A DNA stretch of 64,000 bases from Halorientalis marina. Its GTDB lineage: Archaea > Halobacteriota > Halobacteria > Halobacteriales > Haloarculaceae. Location: the NCBI RefSeq assembly GCF_023028345.1, contig NZ_CP095487.1:3410001-3474000 (forward strand), read 5' to 3'. The notes beneath the pieces were generated by a model. It was not told the origin of the DNA and ran no database searches. It saw only the letters and a list, made by a program, of their open reading frames with translations. The first letter of the stretch is position 1; each line of letters begins with the position of its first letter. The translations under genes and the position numbers were made by a program. Shown piece by piece: positions 45,898-55,686 of the stretch.

Positions 45898-47958
45898 TCA
45901 GAACTCCTCGGCGGGTTCGGGGACGACGCCTTCCTCATCCGCCCCCATGTCGAACTCCTGGCGGAGTTCGCGGATGCGGTCCCGGATGTCGGCGGCCAGT
46001 TCGAACTCCAGGTTGTCGGCGGCCTCCTGCATCCGTTCTTCGAGGTCGGCGAGCAACTGCTCGGCCGCCTGTTCGTCGTCGGGGTCGACGCCGGCGACGC
46101 CGCTGGTGTCGGTCTCGGCACCCGGGAGGTTCGTCTCGCCGACGGGCTTGTCGATGGTCGTCGGCTCCAGCCCGTGTTCCTCGTTGTACTCCCGCTGGAT
46201 CTCCCGGCGGCGGCGGGTCTCGTCGATGGCCGACTGCATGGCCGAACTCACCTCGTCGGCGTACAGCACCACCTCGCCGTTGACGTTGCGGGCGGCACGG
46301 CCCATCGTCTGGACGAGCGTCGTCTCCGACCGCAGGAACCCCTCCTGGTCGGCGTCGAGGATGGCAACGAGGCTCACCTCGGGGATGTCCAGCCCCTCCC
46401 GGAGGAGGTTGATGCCGACGAGCACGTCGATCTCGCCGAGGCGCAGCGAGCGGATGAGTTCGTGCCGTTCGAGCGTGTCCGTCTCGTCGTGCATGTAGGC
46501 CACGTCGACGCCCGCCTCTTCGAGGTACTCGGTGAGGTCCTCGGCCATGCGCTTGGTGAGCGTCGTCACCAGCACGCGCTCGTCGGCGTCGGTGCGCTCG
46601 TCGATGCGGTCCATGAGGTCGTCGACCTGGCCGGTCGCGTCCGCGACCTCGACCGCCGGGTCGACGAGGTGGGTCGGGCGGACGATCTGCTCGACCACCT
46701 GGGCGCTGTGCTCGCGCTCGTAATCGCCCGGCGTCGCGCTCACGTACAGCCGCCGGTCGGTTTTCTCCTCGAACTCGTCGAAGGTCAGCGGGCGGTTGTC
46801 GAACGCCGTCGGGAGTCGGAAGCCGTTTTCCACGAGCGACTCCTTCCGGCTCTTGTCGCCCTCGAACTGCCCGCGAATCTGCGGGAGCGTCTGGTGGGAC
46901 TCGTCGATCACCGTCAGGAAGTCGTCCGGGAAGTAGTCGAGCAGGGTGTAGGGGGCTTCCCCCGACTCCCGGTCAGAGAGATGGACGGAGTAGTTCTCGA
47001 TGCCCGAGCAGTAGCCGGTCTCTTTCAGCATTTCGAGGTCGAAGGTGGTGCGTTCCTCGATGCGCTGGGCGGCGACCATGTCGCCCTGGCGCTCGAAGTA
47101 GCGGACCCGCTCTTCGAGCAGGTCCTCGATCTCCCTGATGGCCCGTTCCAGGCGCTCCTCCGGGATGGAGTAGTGTTCGGCGGGGTGGAGCAAGACTGCG
47201 GGCTCCTGGCTCACGACCTCGCCCTCCAGGGGGTCCATCTTCGCCAGCCGGTCGATCTCGTCGCCCCAGAACTCCACGCGGACGGCGTAGCGGCCGTACA
47301 TCGGGTATATTTCGAGGGTATCGCCCCGCACGCGGAAGGTGCCCTGCGTGAAGTCCACGTCGTTGCGCTCGTAGTTGAGGTCGACGAGCCGTGCGAGCAG
47401 GTCGTCGCGGTCGATCTCCTGGCCGACTTCGAGCCGGAGGCTCATGTCGACGTAGTTGCGCGGGTCACCCAGCCCGTAGATGGCGGAGACGGAGGCGACG
47501 ACGATGACGTCGTCCCGGGTCAACAGCGAGCGGGTCGCGGAGTGGCGCAGGCGGTCGATCTCGTCGTTGATGGAGGCGTCCTTGTCGATGAAGGTGTCCG
47601 TCTGTTCGACGTAGGCCTCGGGCTGGTAGTAGTCGTAGTAGGAGACGAAGTACTCGACGGCGTTGTCCGGGAACAGTTCGCGGAACTCCTCGTACAGCTG
47701 GGCCGCGAGCGTCTTGTTGTGGGCGACGACCAGCGTGGGCTGCTGGAGTTCCTCGACGACCCACGAGACGGTGTTGGTCTTCCCCGACCCCGTGACGCCG
47801 AGCAGGGTCTGTTCGTCCATCCCCTGCCGATAGCCGTCGACCAGCTGTTCGATGGCCGCGGGCTGGTCGCCCGCGGGGTCGAACGGCGCGTCCACGCGGA
47901 AGTCCCGCTCCGCGCCGGGCCGGTCCGGAGTGAGGGGGCTGCCTGAGGTGTCGCTCAT
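45898..47958 (-). CDS. uvrB: UvrABC excinuclease subunit B
   Basis: 686 residues, DNA-damage verification helicase of nucleotide excision repair. Walker [16 protein letters not shown], the beta-hairpin region ([23 protein letters not shown], split motif around YYQPEAYV), Walker [16 protein letters not shown], and helicase motif [18 protein letters not shown] are all present. Motif VI ([14 protein letters not shown]) and a C-terminal UVR motif ([20 protein letters not shown]) that binds UvrC complete it. A bacterial-type gene, as usual in haloarchaea; uvrA is outside this window. Confidence 0.96.
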   Translation of the reverse strand: MSDTSGSPLTPDRPGAERDFRVDAPFDPAGDQPAAIEQLVDGYRQGMDEQTLLGVTGSGKTNTVSWVVEELQQPTLVVAHNKTLAAQLYEEFRELFPDNAVEYFVSYYDYYQPEAYVEQTDTFIDKDASINDEIDRLRHSATRSLLTRDDVIVVASVSAIYGLGDPRNYVDMSLRLEVGQEIDRDDLLARLVDLNYERNDVDFTQGTFRVRGDTLEIYPMYGRYAVRVEFWGDEIDRLAKMDPLEGEVVSQEPAVLLHPAEHYSIPEERLERAIREIEDLLEERVRYFERQGDMVAAQRIEERTTFDLEMLKETGYCSGIENYSVHLSDRESGEAPYTLLDYFPDDFLTVIDESHQTLPQIRGQFEGDKSRKESLVENGFRLPTAFDNRPLTFDEFEEKTDRRLYVSATPGDYEREHSAQVVEQIVRPTHLVDPAVEVADATGQVDDLMDRIDERTDADERVLVTTLTKRMAEDLTEYLEEAGVDVAYMHDETDTLERHELIRSLRLGEIDVLVGINLLREGLDIPEVSLVAILDADQEGFLRSETTLVQTMGRAARNVNGEVVLYADEVSSAMQSAIDETRRRREIQREYNEEHGLEPTTIDKPVGETNLPGAETDTSGVAGVDPDDEQAAEQLLADLEERMQEAADNLEFELAADIRDRIRELRQEFDMGADEEGVVPEPAEEF

Positions 47959-47997
47959 TACTCGAGTGGTGGGGCCGGAGCGACTTCAGGGCCTCGT

Positions 47998-49272
47998 CTA
48001 CCGGATCGCGACGACGCGCTGGTCGTCAGTGACGACGAAGACCGCCCCGTCGACGGGTGCGAACTGGCGACAGCCGGCGTCGAGGGCGACCCGCCACCGC
48101 TCGCTCCCGTCGGCGCGAGCGAACGCGCGGACGGTCCCGGCCGCCTCAATCGGGGCGTCGTCGAGAGGCCTGGTCCCGATCAGGACCGAATCACCGACGA
48201 CGGCGATGTCGGTGACGACCCCCTCGACCGGGCGACGCCAGTGACGGGCGCCGTCCGCGAGTGCGTGGCTCGCGACGGCGTTCGCCGAGGACTCGTCGCC
48301 GTTCACGAGGGCGACGAAACAGCGGTCGCCGGCCACCGCGAGGGGCGCCGCAGCCACGAACTGGCCGTCGGGGCTGGTCACCGCGCGCCAGCGCACCTGG
48401 CCCGCGCCGTCGAGGGCCAGCAGTGCCGCCCGGTCGTCCACGCGGTTCCGGCCCACGACCGGGCCGGCATCGGTGGCGGCCATCGCGTTCGGGTCCGGCG
48501 TGACCGTCCAGTCGACGGCCGGTGGCGAGCCGAGCGGAACGTCGAGCACGCTCCGCTGGCGGTATTTCGTCAGGTCGCCGTGTGACGTCAGGAGACGGCC
48601 GTCGCCGACGCGGACCTGGTCGGCCCAGTCGTCGCCGTCGGTCCACTTGCGCGACCCGGAGTCGGCGGTGTAGGCGTAGACACCCGACCCGCCGCCGACG
48701 AAGACGGTCCCGTCGGCGACGACCAGCGACCCCGCACCGGACCGGATGTCGCTCGTCCACCGCTTCGACCCGTCGGTCCCGAGCGCGCGGAGCGTCCCGA
48801 GGGACCCCGACGCGACGTACAGCGTGTCCCCGTGGAGCGCCAGCCGGCCGCCGGGTTCTGCGACCCGCCACCGCTCGCTCCCGTCGGCGCGGTCAAGCGC
48901 GACGGTTTCGGTCGCGCTCGCGTACACGGCGTCCGGGCCCGCGACGAGCCGAACGGAGGTGGTCCTGGCCGCCGAGAGGGAGTGGTCGACCCAGTCGACG
49001 GCGGGGTCGGACGGCGGCGTCGCGTCGGGGTTGCCGGCCGTGCCGGCGGGGTCGTACCGCCGGAGGGGCCAGGCGTCGGGCGGTGGCGCCGCCGTCGATA
49101 TCGGGCCGAGCCCGATGCGGTCGACGAGCGGCGCGATGACGGCGAGCGCGCCAACGCCGGCGATGCCGTCGAGGAGGGTGCGGCGGGTCGGGCGGGGAAT
49201 CCCCTGGTATGGCGTCGTGGACTCGCGTTTCGGGTCCTCCCCCGCCCCCCTGTCGGAGCCGGGACCGGGCAT
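47998..49272 (-). CDS. Tat-exported PQQ-type beta-propeller protein
   Basis: 424 residues. The N-terminus has a twin-arginine signal (RPTRRTLLDGIAGVGALAVIAPL). The rest is PQQ-like beta-propeller blades with the repeated ADGSERWRVA motif (at the start and end blades) and LYVASGSLGTLRAL, VFVGGGSGVYAYTADSG-type strands. Likely an extracellular quinoprotein-like or scaffold domain, without an obvious active site. The start at 49272 is favoured by a TATA-like gttcaagc at 49297-49304; 49305 is possible. 39 nt upstream of uvrB. Confidence 0.75.
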   Translation of the reverse strand: MPGPGSDRGAGEDPKRESTTPYQGIPRPTRRTLLDGIAGVGALAVIAPLVDRIGLGPISTAAPPPDAWPLRRYDPAGTAGNPDATPPSDPAVDWVDHSLSAARTTSVRLVAGPDAVYASATETVALDRADGSERWRVAEPGGRLALHGDTLYVASGSLGTLRALGTDGSKRWTSDIRSGAGSLVVADGTVFVGGGSGVYAYTADSGSRKWTDGDDWADQVRVGDGRLLTSHGDLTKYRQRSVLDVPLGSPPAVDWTVTPDPNAMAATDAGPVVGRNRVDDRAALLALDGAGQVRWRAVTSPDGQFVAAAPLAVAGDRCFVALVNGDESSANAVASHALADGARHWRRPVEGVVTDIAVVGDSVLIGTRPLDDAPIEAAGTVRAFARADGSERWRVALDAGCRQFAPVDGAVFVVTDDQRVVAIR

Positions 49273-49371
49273 GGACAGTGCTATCGGGGCCGGTCGCTTG
49301 AACATTCTGGCAACGAGCGGAGCGGTCGAACGGGGCGGCGGCGAATCGAACGCGAAAACTGGGCGAGGGGC

Positions 49372-49378
49372 TTTTATC
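49372..49378 (+). promoter_or_regulatory. TATA box of the HEAT-repeat gene
   Basis: ttttatc lies 22-28 nt before the ATG at 49400 in otherwise GC-rich DNA, which fixes the start against the much longer open frame upstream. Confidence 0.5.
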
Positions 49379-49399
49379 CGGGAGTTCCTGTCAGCGACC

Positions 49400-50149
49400 A
49401 TGCAGGCTGCCCTCCCGGTGGAGGTTCGTGGGATCGATCCGGGTGCCGCCCACAGCGACCCGCCCCGCACCCGGCACGTCCGGCTGCGGGTCGCCGACGG
49501 TCCGGTCGTCCGGGTCTACGACCCCCGGACGGTGGTGACGCCCGACGCGGTGGGAACCGAGCGGACGGTGGAACTGGTCGCCGTCGCGACGACGGTCGAG
49601 GCCCGTGCCGGCGAGTCGACCGGCGTCGAGGCCCGTTCGGGGCAGGTGCCGGCGTTCAGCGGCGTCGTCGTGACCTTCGACGCCGAGAGCGACGAGGCGC
49701 TGCTCGACGTGGGCGCCGGCACCGTCCGGTTCGATACGACGACGGTCGAGGACCGAATCCACGTCGGCGACTTCGTCCGCCTGAGCGGGCCGACGGTCCA
49801 CGTCGACGGGATGGACCCCGACGGCAAGGACTACGAGGCCTTCCTCGGGCAACTGGACGCTGCCGACCCGCCCGCCCGGCGCGAAGCCGCTGCCCACCTC
49901 GGCCACTGTGGGTCCGACCGGGCCGTCGAACCGCTCGTCGAGCGGTTCCGCGCGGAGTCGTCCCCGTCCGTGCGGCGGGCGGTCGTGGCCGCGCTCGGCC
50001 GCATCGCCATCACCGCCCACCGACCCGACGAGGGGCCGGATCCCCGCATCCGCTCGACGCTCGAAGCCGCGACCGGCGACGCGGCGAAACCGGTCCGGGA
50101 CGCCGCCGACGAGTGGCTGGACCGGCTGGAATCCCGCTGGTGGGCCTGA
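49400..50149 (+). CDS. HEAT-repeat domain protein
   Basis: 249 residues. The first 150 form an uncharacterised beta-rich domain (RLRVADGPVVRVYDPRTVV, FSGVVVTFDAESDEALLDV). The C-terminal part has HEAT/PBS-lyase-type helices (DPPARREAAAHLGHCGSDRAVEPLVERF and SPSVRRAVVAALGRIAI). Such repeats mediate protein-protein binding. Function unknown. Confidence 0.7.
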   Translation: MQAALPVEVRGIDPGAAHSDPPRTRHVRLRVADGPVVRVYDPRTVVTPDAVGTERTVELVAVATTVEARAGESTGVEARSGQVPAFSGVVVTFDAESDEALLDVGAGTVRFDTTTVEDRIHVGDFVRLSGPTVHVDGMDPDGKDYEAFLGQLDAADPPARREAAAHLGHCGSDRAVEPLVERFRAESSPSVRRAVVAALGRIAITAHRPDEGPDPRIRSTLEAATGDAAKPVRDAADEWLDRLESRWWA

Positions 50150-50155
50150 CCGCGG

Positions 50156-51430
50156 TTACGGTCGGGCGTCGAGGTGGAGCCACAGCGCGGCCAGCACCGC
50201 CACGCCGCCGGTGAGTGCCGCCAGCGCGAACGCCAGCCGGTAGCCGACCACGGAGTAAACCTGCGCACCGTTGAGCGTCCGCCCCGTCCGGTAGGCGTCG
50301 AGGACGACCCCCATCAGCGTCGGCAACAGCGCCGCCCCCGCGAACCCGATGGTGTTCACAGTGCCGGTCGAGACGCCGCTGGCACCGCTGTCGTGGCGCT
50401 CCTTGACGACGGTGTAGCCCAGGGCGTACGCGCCGGCGAGAAAACCCGAGAGAAAGAAGGCGACACCGACGACGGGAAGCGGCGGGCGCCCGGTCGCCGC
50501 GAGGACGGCGAAGACGCCGGCGTACAGCGCCATCCCGACGGCGATCAGTCCGGTCCGACTATCGATGCGGTCGGAGAGCCAGCCCATCACCGGCGGGCCG
50601 ACGACCAGCCCCAGACTCCCGAGCAGGGTGAAATTCGAGGCCGTCGGCACCGACACGCCGTAGGTCTGGACGACGTAGGGCACCCCCCACAGGCCGAAGA
50701 CGGTGATGTTGACCCCCGTCCCGGCGAAGAGGACGATGCCGACCAGCCACGTCGCCCGCTCGCGGAGGACGACCATCGTGTTCGCCGCCACCGCCCGCAG
50801 GGAGGGGGTCCGCGCCAGCGGCACCCCCTCGATCTCCCGGAGGCCGGCGTCGGCCGGCGAGTCCCGGGCGAGGACGACGGCGACCGCGGCCAGCAGGAAC
50901 CCCAGGACGCCGAGGCCGAGCAGGGTCGGCCGCCAGCCCGCGGCCGCGACGACCTCCGCCAGCGGCCGCGTCGCCAGCACGCCGCCGAAGCCCGCGACGG
51001 CGATTGTCGCGCCGCTCATCCGGGCGAACTCCCCCGGCCGGAACCAGTTCGCACAGAACCGCAGGACGGCGATGAACAGGACGCTCCCGCCGAGGCCGAT
51101 CAGCGTCCGGGCGAGGAAGGCAACGGGGTACGACGGCGCCACCGAGAAGAGGAGCGCGCCGACGCTCATCACCACGGTCCCCGCGGTCACCGCGAGCCGG
51201 CTCCCCGTTCGGTCGGCGATGACGCCCGCAGGCAACTGCATCGCGGCGTAGACGTAGAAGAAGGAGGCGTGGAGAGTCCCCAGGGCCGCACCCGAGGTGT
51301 CGAAGGCGGCAGTCAACTGCTCGGCGAGTACCGCCGTCGAGAGCCGGTGGACACTCACCAGCGCGTACGCGACCGCCAGCGCCGCCCACGCGATCCAGCG
51401 TCGCTTCGTCGGGTCCGACCAGAGTCGCAC
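50156..51430 (-). CDS. MFS transporter
   Basis: 424 residues with about 12 predicted membrane spans. The first cytosolic loop motif reads GVIADRTGSRLAVTAG and its repeat in the second half GWLSDRIDSRTGLIAVGM, both characteristic of the major facilitator superfamily. Substrate unknown; resembles anion/cation symporter or nitrate-type members. Convergent with the HEAT gene, 6 nt apart. Confidence 0.9.
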   Translation of the reverse strand: MRLWSDPTKRRWIAWAALAVAYALVSVHRLSTAVLAEQLTAAFDTSGAALGTLHASFFYVYAAMQLPAGVIADRTGSRLAVTAGTVVMSVGALLFSVAPSYPVAFLARTLIGLGGSVLFIAVLRFCANWFRPGEFARMSGATIAVAGFGGVLATRPLAEVVAAAGWRPTLLGLGVLGFLLAAVAVVLARDSPADAGLREIEGVPLARTPSLRAVAANTMVVLRERATWLVGIVLFAGTGVNITVFGLWGVPYVVQTYGVSVPTASNFTLLGSLGLVVGPPVMGWLSDRIDSRTGLIAVGMALYAGVFAVLAATGRPPLPVVGVAFFLSGFLAGAYALGYTVVKERHDSGASGVSTGTVNTIGFAGAALLPTLMGVVLDAYRTGRTLNGAQVYSVVGYRLAFALAALTGGVAVLAALWLHLDARP

Positions 51431-51521
51431 GTGACGGCGCTTGACGACAGTAAGTATTCAGGCTTTCGACAACCGTATCGTTCAGCGAAATTCGATCTCC
51501 GGCTTACACTGTTCGAATCCG

Positions 51522-52142
51522 TCAACAGACCGGCTTGGGGTTGACGCCGAGGGATTCGAGCGTCTCGAAGTAGTCGTCGTAGGCGGCGGCGACGGTCTCG
51601 ACGGCCGCCGTCTCCGCGAGAGTCCAGTCGTCCTCGTCGGCACACACGTCCCCGAGCGCGGCGACGGCCTCGTCGATGGCGTCGTTCAGGTCGTCGCGGA
51701 CGCCCCGGAAGGTGTCCGCCGCGCCGGGCGCGGCCTGCCCGACGAAGAAGCCGACGGCCTGCCCGACCTTCTTCTCCGCGACGAGCAGGTAGCCCACGAG
51801 CCCCCCGGCGCGGGCCGGCGTGTCCTCGTCGTCGAGCGCCGCGACGGCCGCGGGCACGTCGCCGCGCTCGTGCTCGCCGAGTTCGCCCGCGACGGTGCCG
51901 TAAGTCTCCCCGAGGGTCGCCGCCACGGACTCGAAACAGTCCCCGGCCGCGCCCTCGGTTTCCCCGGCCCACTCCGCGACCGTTTCCTCGGCGTGGCCGA
52001 GCAGGTCCGCGACTGCCCCCAGGACCACGTCGGTCTCCATCTCGCCTTCGGTGTCGGCGTACAGCGACTTCGAGGACCCGAGGCGGGAGAGTTCCGTCTT
52101 CTGTTCGTCTTTCACGGCGTCGAGGAACGCGTCCGCGTTCAT
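51522..52142 (-). CDS. helical protein of unknown function
   Basis: 206 residues, nearly all alpha-helical and acidic (FLDAVKDEQKTELSRLGSSKS at the start; GLVGYLLVAEKKVGQAVGFFVG midway). A conserved Arg-Leu-Gly-Ser and Lys-rich start is common to a haloarchaeal family I cannot name with certainty. A minus-strand TATA at 52168-52173, 26 nt upstream, supports the ATG at 52142 rather than 52211. Confidence 0.6.
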   Translation of the reverse strand: MNADAFLDAVKDEQKTELSRLGSSKSLYADTEGEMETDVVLGAVADLLGHAEETVAEWAGETEGAAGDCFESVAATLGETYGTVAGELGEHERGDVPAAVAALDDEDTPARAGGLVGYLLVAEKKVGQAVGFFVGQAAPGAADTFRGVRDDLNDAIDEAVAALGDVCADEDDWTLAETAAVETVAAAYDDYFETLESLGVNPKPVC

Positions 52143-52257
52143 GCGCCGACATTCGGCCGGGCACCGCTTGTAAGCATCGACACCGACAGTCGGTGTATCG
52201 GAGTCGCCCACGTCGTCCAGAAGGTTCAGGAAGGCCTCGGGAGTACTCGTCGGATAG

Positions 52258-53511
52258 ATGAGCGTGCCACCTGCCGAGACGCTGTCGACGCTCGTGCTCC
52301 GTCTGGGAATCGCCGTCGGTGTCGGCGCTCTGATCGGCCTGGAGCGCGAGCAGAGCGAATCGGGGGGGACCTTCGCCGGTAGTCGGACCTTCCCCCTGTT
52401 CGCGCTCTACGGCGCGCTCGTCGGCGCGTTCTACCCCGCGGCGCTGCCCGTCGCCATCGCCGCCATCGCGGTCCCGCTGACCGTCGCCTACGGGGCCAAG
52501 GTGTGGATCGAGCGTGACATCGGCCTCACCACGCTGACGGCCGCGTTGCTGACGGTCCTGCTCGGGGCGCTGGTCACCCACTCCCGCCGGGGAGCCATCG
52601 TCGCCATCGTCGTCGGGGGCGCGGTCACCGCCTTGCTCTCGGTGAAGGGGGACCTCCACCGGTTCGCTGACCGGATCGACGACACCGAACGGCGTGCCAC
52701 CGTGAAGTTCGTCCTCGTCGTGTTCGTCGTCCTGCCGGTCCTCCCGGACCGGGAGCTAGACGCACTGTACGGCATCAACCCTCGCTTCGTCTGGCTGATG
52801 GTCGTGTTCGTCACCGGCCTCAGTTTCGTCGCGTACGTCCTGAGCCGGGTCCTCGGGACCGAGCGGGGCATCGCACTCACGGGCATCCTCGGCGGCTTCG
52901 TCTCCTCGACCGCGACGACGGTCTCGATGGCAGAGCAGACGGCCGAGTCGCCATCCCTCTACCAGCTGTGTGCGTTCTCCGTCGTCGTCGCCGCCGTCGT
53001 GATGTTCCCGCGCGCGCTCGTCGAAGTCGCGGTCGTCAACCCGGCGCTCCTGCCACACGTCGCCGTCCCGCTGGGTGCGATGACCGTCGTCGGCACCGTC
53101 GTCGCCGTCGTGGTCTACTGGCGGTCCGCCGTCCAGACGTCGGTCGAGGCCGACATCGAGAACCCGTTTCAGCTCCGGACGGCGCTGTTTTTCGGCGTCC
53201 TGTTCGCGGCCGTGTTGCTGGTCTCGGACTACGCGAACGCCTGGCTCGGGGCGTCCGGCATCTACGCGACGGCGTTCGTCTCCGGGCTCGCCGACGTGGA
53301 CGCGATGACGCTCTCGCTGAGCAAACTCGCCGCGGAAGGACAGGTCTCCCCGACCGTCGCCACGACCGGGATCGTCATCGCGGCGTCGGCGAACACGCTC
53401 GTCAAGGCCGGCCTGGCGTGGCTGATCGGCACGCGTGAACTCGGGAAACTCGTCACCGCCGTCCTCGGCGTCGTCGCCGCCGTCGGCCTCGGTATCGCCG
53501 TCGTTCTCTAG
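52258..53511 (+). CDS. MgtC/SapB and DUF4010 membrane protein
   Basis: 417 residues, about 12 helices. The N-terminal third is MgtC-like (LRLGIAVGVGALIGLEREQSE, a canonical family start with the conserved GLERE). The C-terminal two thirds match the DUF4010 region (GFVSSTATTVSMAEQT, LSLSKLAAEGQVSP). Roles proposed for MgtC include magnesium stress and ATP synthase modulation; the DUF4010 fusion is uncharacterised. Confidence 0.85.
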   Translation: MSVPPAETLSTLVLRLGIAVGVGALIGLEREQSESGGTFAGSRTFPLFALYGALVGAFYPAALPVAIAAIAVPLTVAYGAKVWIERDIGLTTLTAALLTVLLGALVTHSRRGAIVAIVVGGAVTALLSVKGDLHRFADRIDDTERRATVKFVLVVFVVLPVLPDRELDALYGINPRFVWLMVVFVTGLSFVAYVLSRVLGTERGIALTGILGGFVSSTATTVSMAEQTAESPSLYQLCAFSVVVAAVVMFPRALVEVAVVNPALLPHVAVPLGAMTVVGTVVAVVVYWRSAVQTSVEADIENPFQLRTALFFGVLFAAVLLVSDYANAWLGASGIYATAFVSGLADVDAMTLSLSKLAAEGQVSPTVATTGIVIAASANTLVKAGLAWLIGTRELGKLVTAVLGVVAAVGLGIAVVL

Positions 53512-53589
53512 AGCGGGACGGCTGTCCGCCTCACCCGCTCGTGTCCGGCACTTCGCGTCGAGACGCCCTTTCTCGCTAGCGGTCAGTCG

Positions 53590-53638
53590 CCCTTCTCTGC
53601 GAGAAGGGAACTACGGCTCGAAGACGCTCCGCGCGTCT
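53590..53638. repeat. intergenic palindrome pair
   Basis: cccttctc/gagaaggg at 53590-53608 (3-nt loop) and agacgc/gcgtct at 53622-53638 (5-nt loop) lie between the convergent MgtC and rhodanese genes. Structure and spacing resemble the clusters found within genes. It may also act as terminator for either gene. Confidence 0.55.
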
Positions 53639-53684
53639 CGCCGGTCAGTTACCCCGCTCCGATTCGCGGTCTCCTTCACTCCGT

Positions 53685-54548
53685 TCAGTCGCCCGCGCCT
53701 TTCTCGATCGGCGCGCCGACCAGATTGCCCCACTCGGTCCAGGACCCGTCGTAGTTGATGGTGTCCTCGTAGCCCAGCAGTTCGTGGAGCGCGAACCAGG
53801 CGACCGAGGAGCGCTCGCCGATGCGGCAGTAGGCGACCGTGGTCCCCTCGCCGTCGATGCCCTCCTCGGCGTAGAGTTCCTCGATCTCCTCGGGCTCTTT
53901 GAACGTGCCGTCGTCGTCGGTGACGGCCGCCCACGAGATGTTCTGCGCGCCGGGGATGTGGCCGCCGCGCTGGGCGGTCTCCTGCAGACCCGGGGGCGCG
54001 AGGATCTCACCCGAGAACTCCTCGGGCGAGCGCACGTCCACGAGCGGGAGGCCGCGCTCGATGGCGTTCTCGACGTCCTCGCGGTAGGCCCGGATGCTCT
54101 CGCGCGGGCCGGACGCCTCGTAGTCGACGGCGGAGAACTCCGGCACCTCGTCGGTGAGCGGATAGTCGTTCTCGACCCAGTAGTCGCGGCCGCCGTCCAT
54201 CAGGCGCACGTCGTCGTGCCCGTAATACTTGAACTGCCAGTAGGTGTAGGCCGCGAACCAGTTGGAGTTGTCGCCGTACAGGACGACCGTCGAGTCCTCG
54301 CTGATGCCGTGGGAACCGAGGAGATCCTCGAAGTCCTCCTTCTGGAGGATGTCACGCTGGGTCTGGTCCTGCAGCTGGGTCTCCCAGTTGAAGCCGATGG
54401 CACCCGGCGCGTGGCCCTCGTCGTCGTACAGTTCGGTGTCGACGTCGACCTCGACCAGTCGGTGGCCGGAGTCGTCGCTCTGGAACTCGTCGAGGTGCTC
54501 TTCCACCCAGTCGGCGGAGACGAGCACGTCTTTGGCGTAATCAGTCAT
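53685..54548 (-). CDS. thiosulfate sulfurtransferase (two-domain rhodanese)
   Basis: 287 residues with tandem rhodanese folds. The N-terminal copy lacks the Cys and is structural. The C-terminal active loop reads VAYCRIGERSSVAW with the persulfide-forming cysteine, and VDVRSPEEFSGEILAP marks the second domain. Transfers sulfane sulfur from thiosulfate. A minus-strand TATA-like element lies at 54577-54583. Confidence 0.92.
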   Translation of the reverse strand: MTDYAKDVLVSADWVEEHLDEFQSDDSGHRLVEVDVDTELYDDEGHAPGAIGFNWETQLQDQTQRDILQKEDFEDLLGSHGISEDSTVVLYGDNSNWFAAYTYWQFKYYGHDDVRLMDGGRDYWVENDYPLTDEVPEFSAVDYEASGPRESIRAYREDVENAIERGLPLVDVRSPEEFSGEILAPPGLQETAQRGGHIPGAQNISWAAVTDDDGTFKEPEEIEELYAEEGIDGEGTTVAYCRIGERSSVAWFALHELLGYEDTINYDGSWTEWGNLVGAPIEKGAGD

Positions 54549-54821
54549 AATGCGTCCGAACCGTAATCACACCAGCCATATAGCCCTATACCTCCCGGCA
54601 CGTTCGGCCCCTCCTCCCCTCTACCGGCATCAATTGCCGACTCGTGTCCGCGGTCGTCCGCTGGCGCGGGGCGCGAGCAGCGACACACCGCCGGCCGACC
54701 GCTGTCGGGTCGGCCGTCGAGAGCGGGTGGCGAGCGCCGGCGAGAAAAGCGGCAATCCTGTCCGGTACCTCCGACCGGCGCGTTCTGAAAGCTTGAAACG
54801 GCGGCTCCGGGTAGTATGGGT

Positions 54822-55673
54822 ATGAGCGAGGTACTCGTGTCGGCGGCGTGGGTGGCGGAACGGCGTGACGACATCGCGCTCGTGGACGTGCGGGACGCCT
54901 GGGAGTTCGACGGCATCGGGCACGTCCCCGGCGCCGTGAACATCCCCTTCGACTCGTTCCGGGCCGGCGAGCACGCGGCCGAAGACGCCGGTGACGGGAC
55001 CGAGACGGCCGGGGACGCATCGGCCGACGGCGACCGCGGCGAGACGGGGATGCTCCCCGGCCGCGAGCGGTTCGCCCGCATCATGAGCGAGGCCGGCATC
55101 GGGCGCGACGACCACATCGTCGCTTACGACGACACCCACGGCGTCTTCGCCGCGCGACTGCTCGTCACCGCCGAACTCTACGGCCACGACCCCGCCAAAC
55201 TCCACCTGCTCGACGGCGACTTCTCCGCCTGGCAGCTCGAACGCGAGACCACGAGCGACGCGACCGAGGTCGAACCCACCACCTACGAGGTCGACGACCC
55301 GGCGACCGTCGGCGGGCCGCTCGTCGACCAGGAAGCCGTCGCGGCCGCCGTCGACGGCGACGCAGTACTCGTCGACACCCGCGAGGACTGGGAGTTCGAG
55401 GAGGGCCACATCCCCGGCGCCGTCCGCCTCGACTGGCAGGAACTCGTCGACGAGGAGACCCGCGGGCTGAAGCCCCGCGAGGACGTCGAGGCCATCCTCG
55501 ACGACCGGGGGATCACCCGCGACCGCCGGATCGTCCTCTACTGCAACACCGCCCGCCGGATCAGCCACACCTACACCGTCCTCCGCCACCTCGGTTTCGC
55601 GGACGTGGCCTTCTACGAGGGGAGCCTCACCGAGTGGGAGGCGGACGGTCGGCCGCTGGAAACCGGGTCTTGA
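54822..55673 (+). CDS. sulfurtransferase, two-domain rhodanese paralogue
   Basis: 283 residues, homologous to the divergently transcribed gene at 53685. Catalytic loop VLYCNTARRISHTY holds the cysteine in the C-terminal domain; VLVDTREDWEFEEGHIPGAV marks that domain. An acidic Asp/Gly/Thr stretch (GDGTETAGDASADGD) interrupts the first domain. AAAGCTTGAAA at 54788-54798 supports the ATG at 54822; 54816 is only two codons upstream. The different loop suggests a different acceptor. Confidence 0.9.
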   Translation: MSEVLVSAAWVAERRDDIALVDVRDAWEFDGIGHVPGAVNIPFDSFRAGEHAAEDAGDGTETAGDASADGDRGETGMLPGRERFARIMSEAGIGRDDHIVAYDDTHGVFAARLLVTAELYGHDPAKLHLLDGDFSAWQLERETTSDATEVEPTTYEVDDPATVGGPLVDQEAVAAAVDGDAVLVDTREDWEFEEGHIPGAVRLDWQELVDEETRGLKPREDVEAILDDRGITRDRRIVLYCNTARRISHTYTVLRHLGFADVAFYEGSLTEWEADGRPLETGS

Positions 55674-55686
55674 ACGGGAGCGGCGG

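Noticed and set aside
45589..47946. Very long plus-strand open frame opposite uvrB
   Set aside because: It is the mirror of a real GC-rich gene; UvrB motifs are unambiguous on the minus strand.
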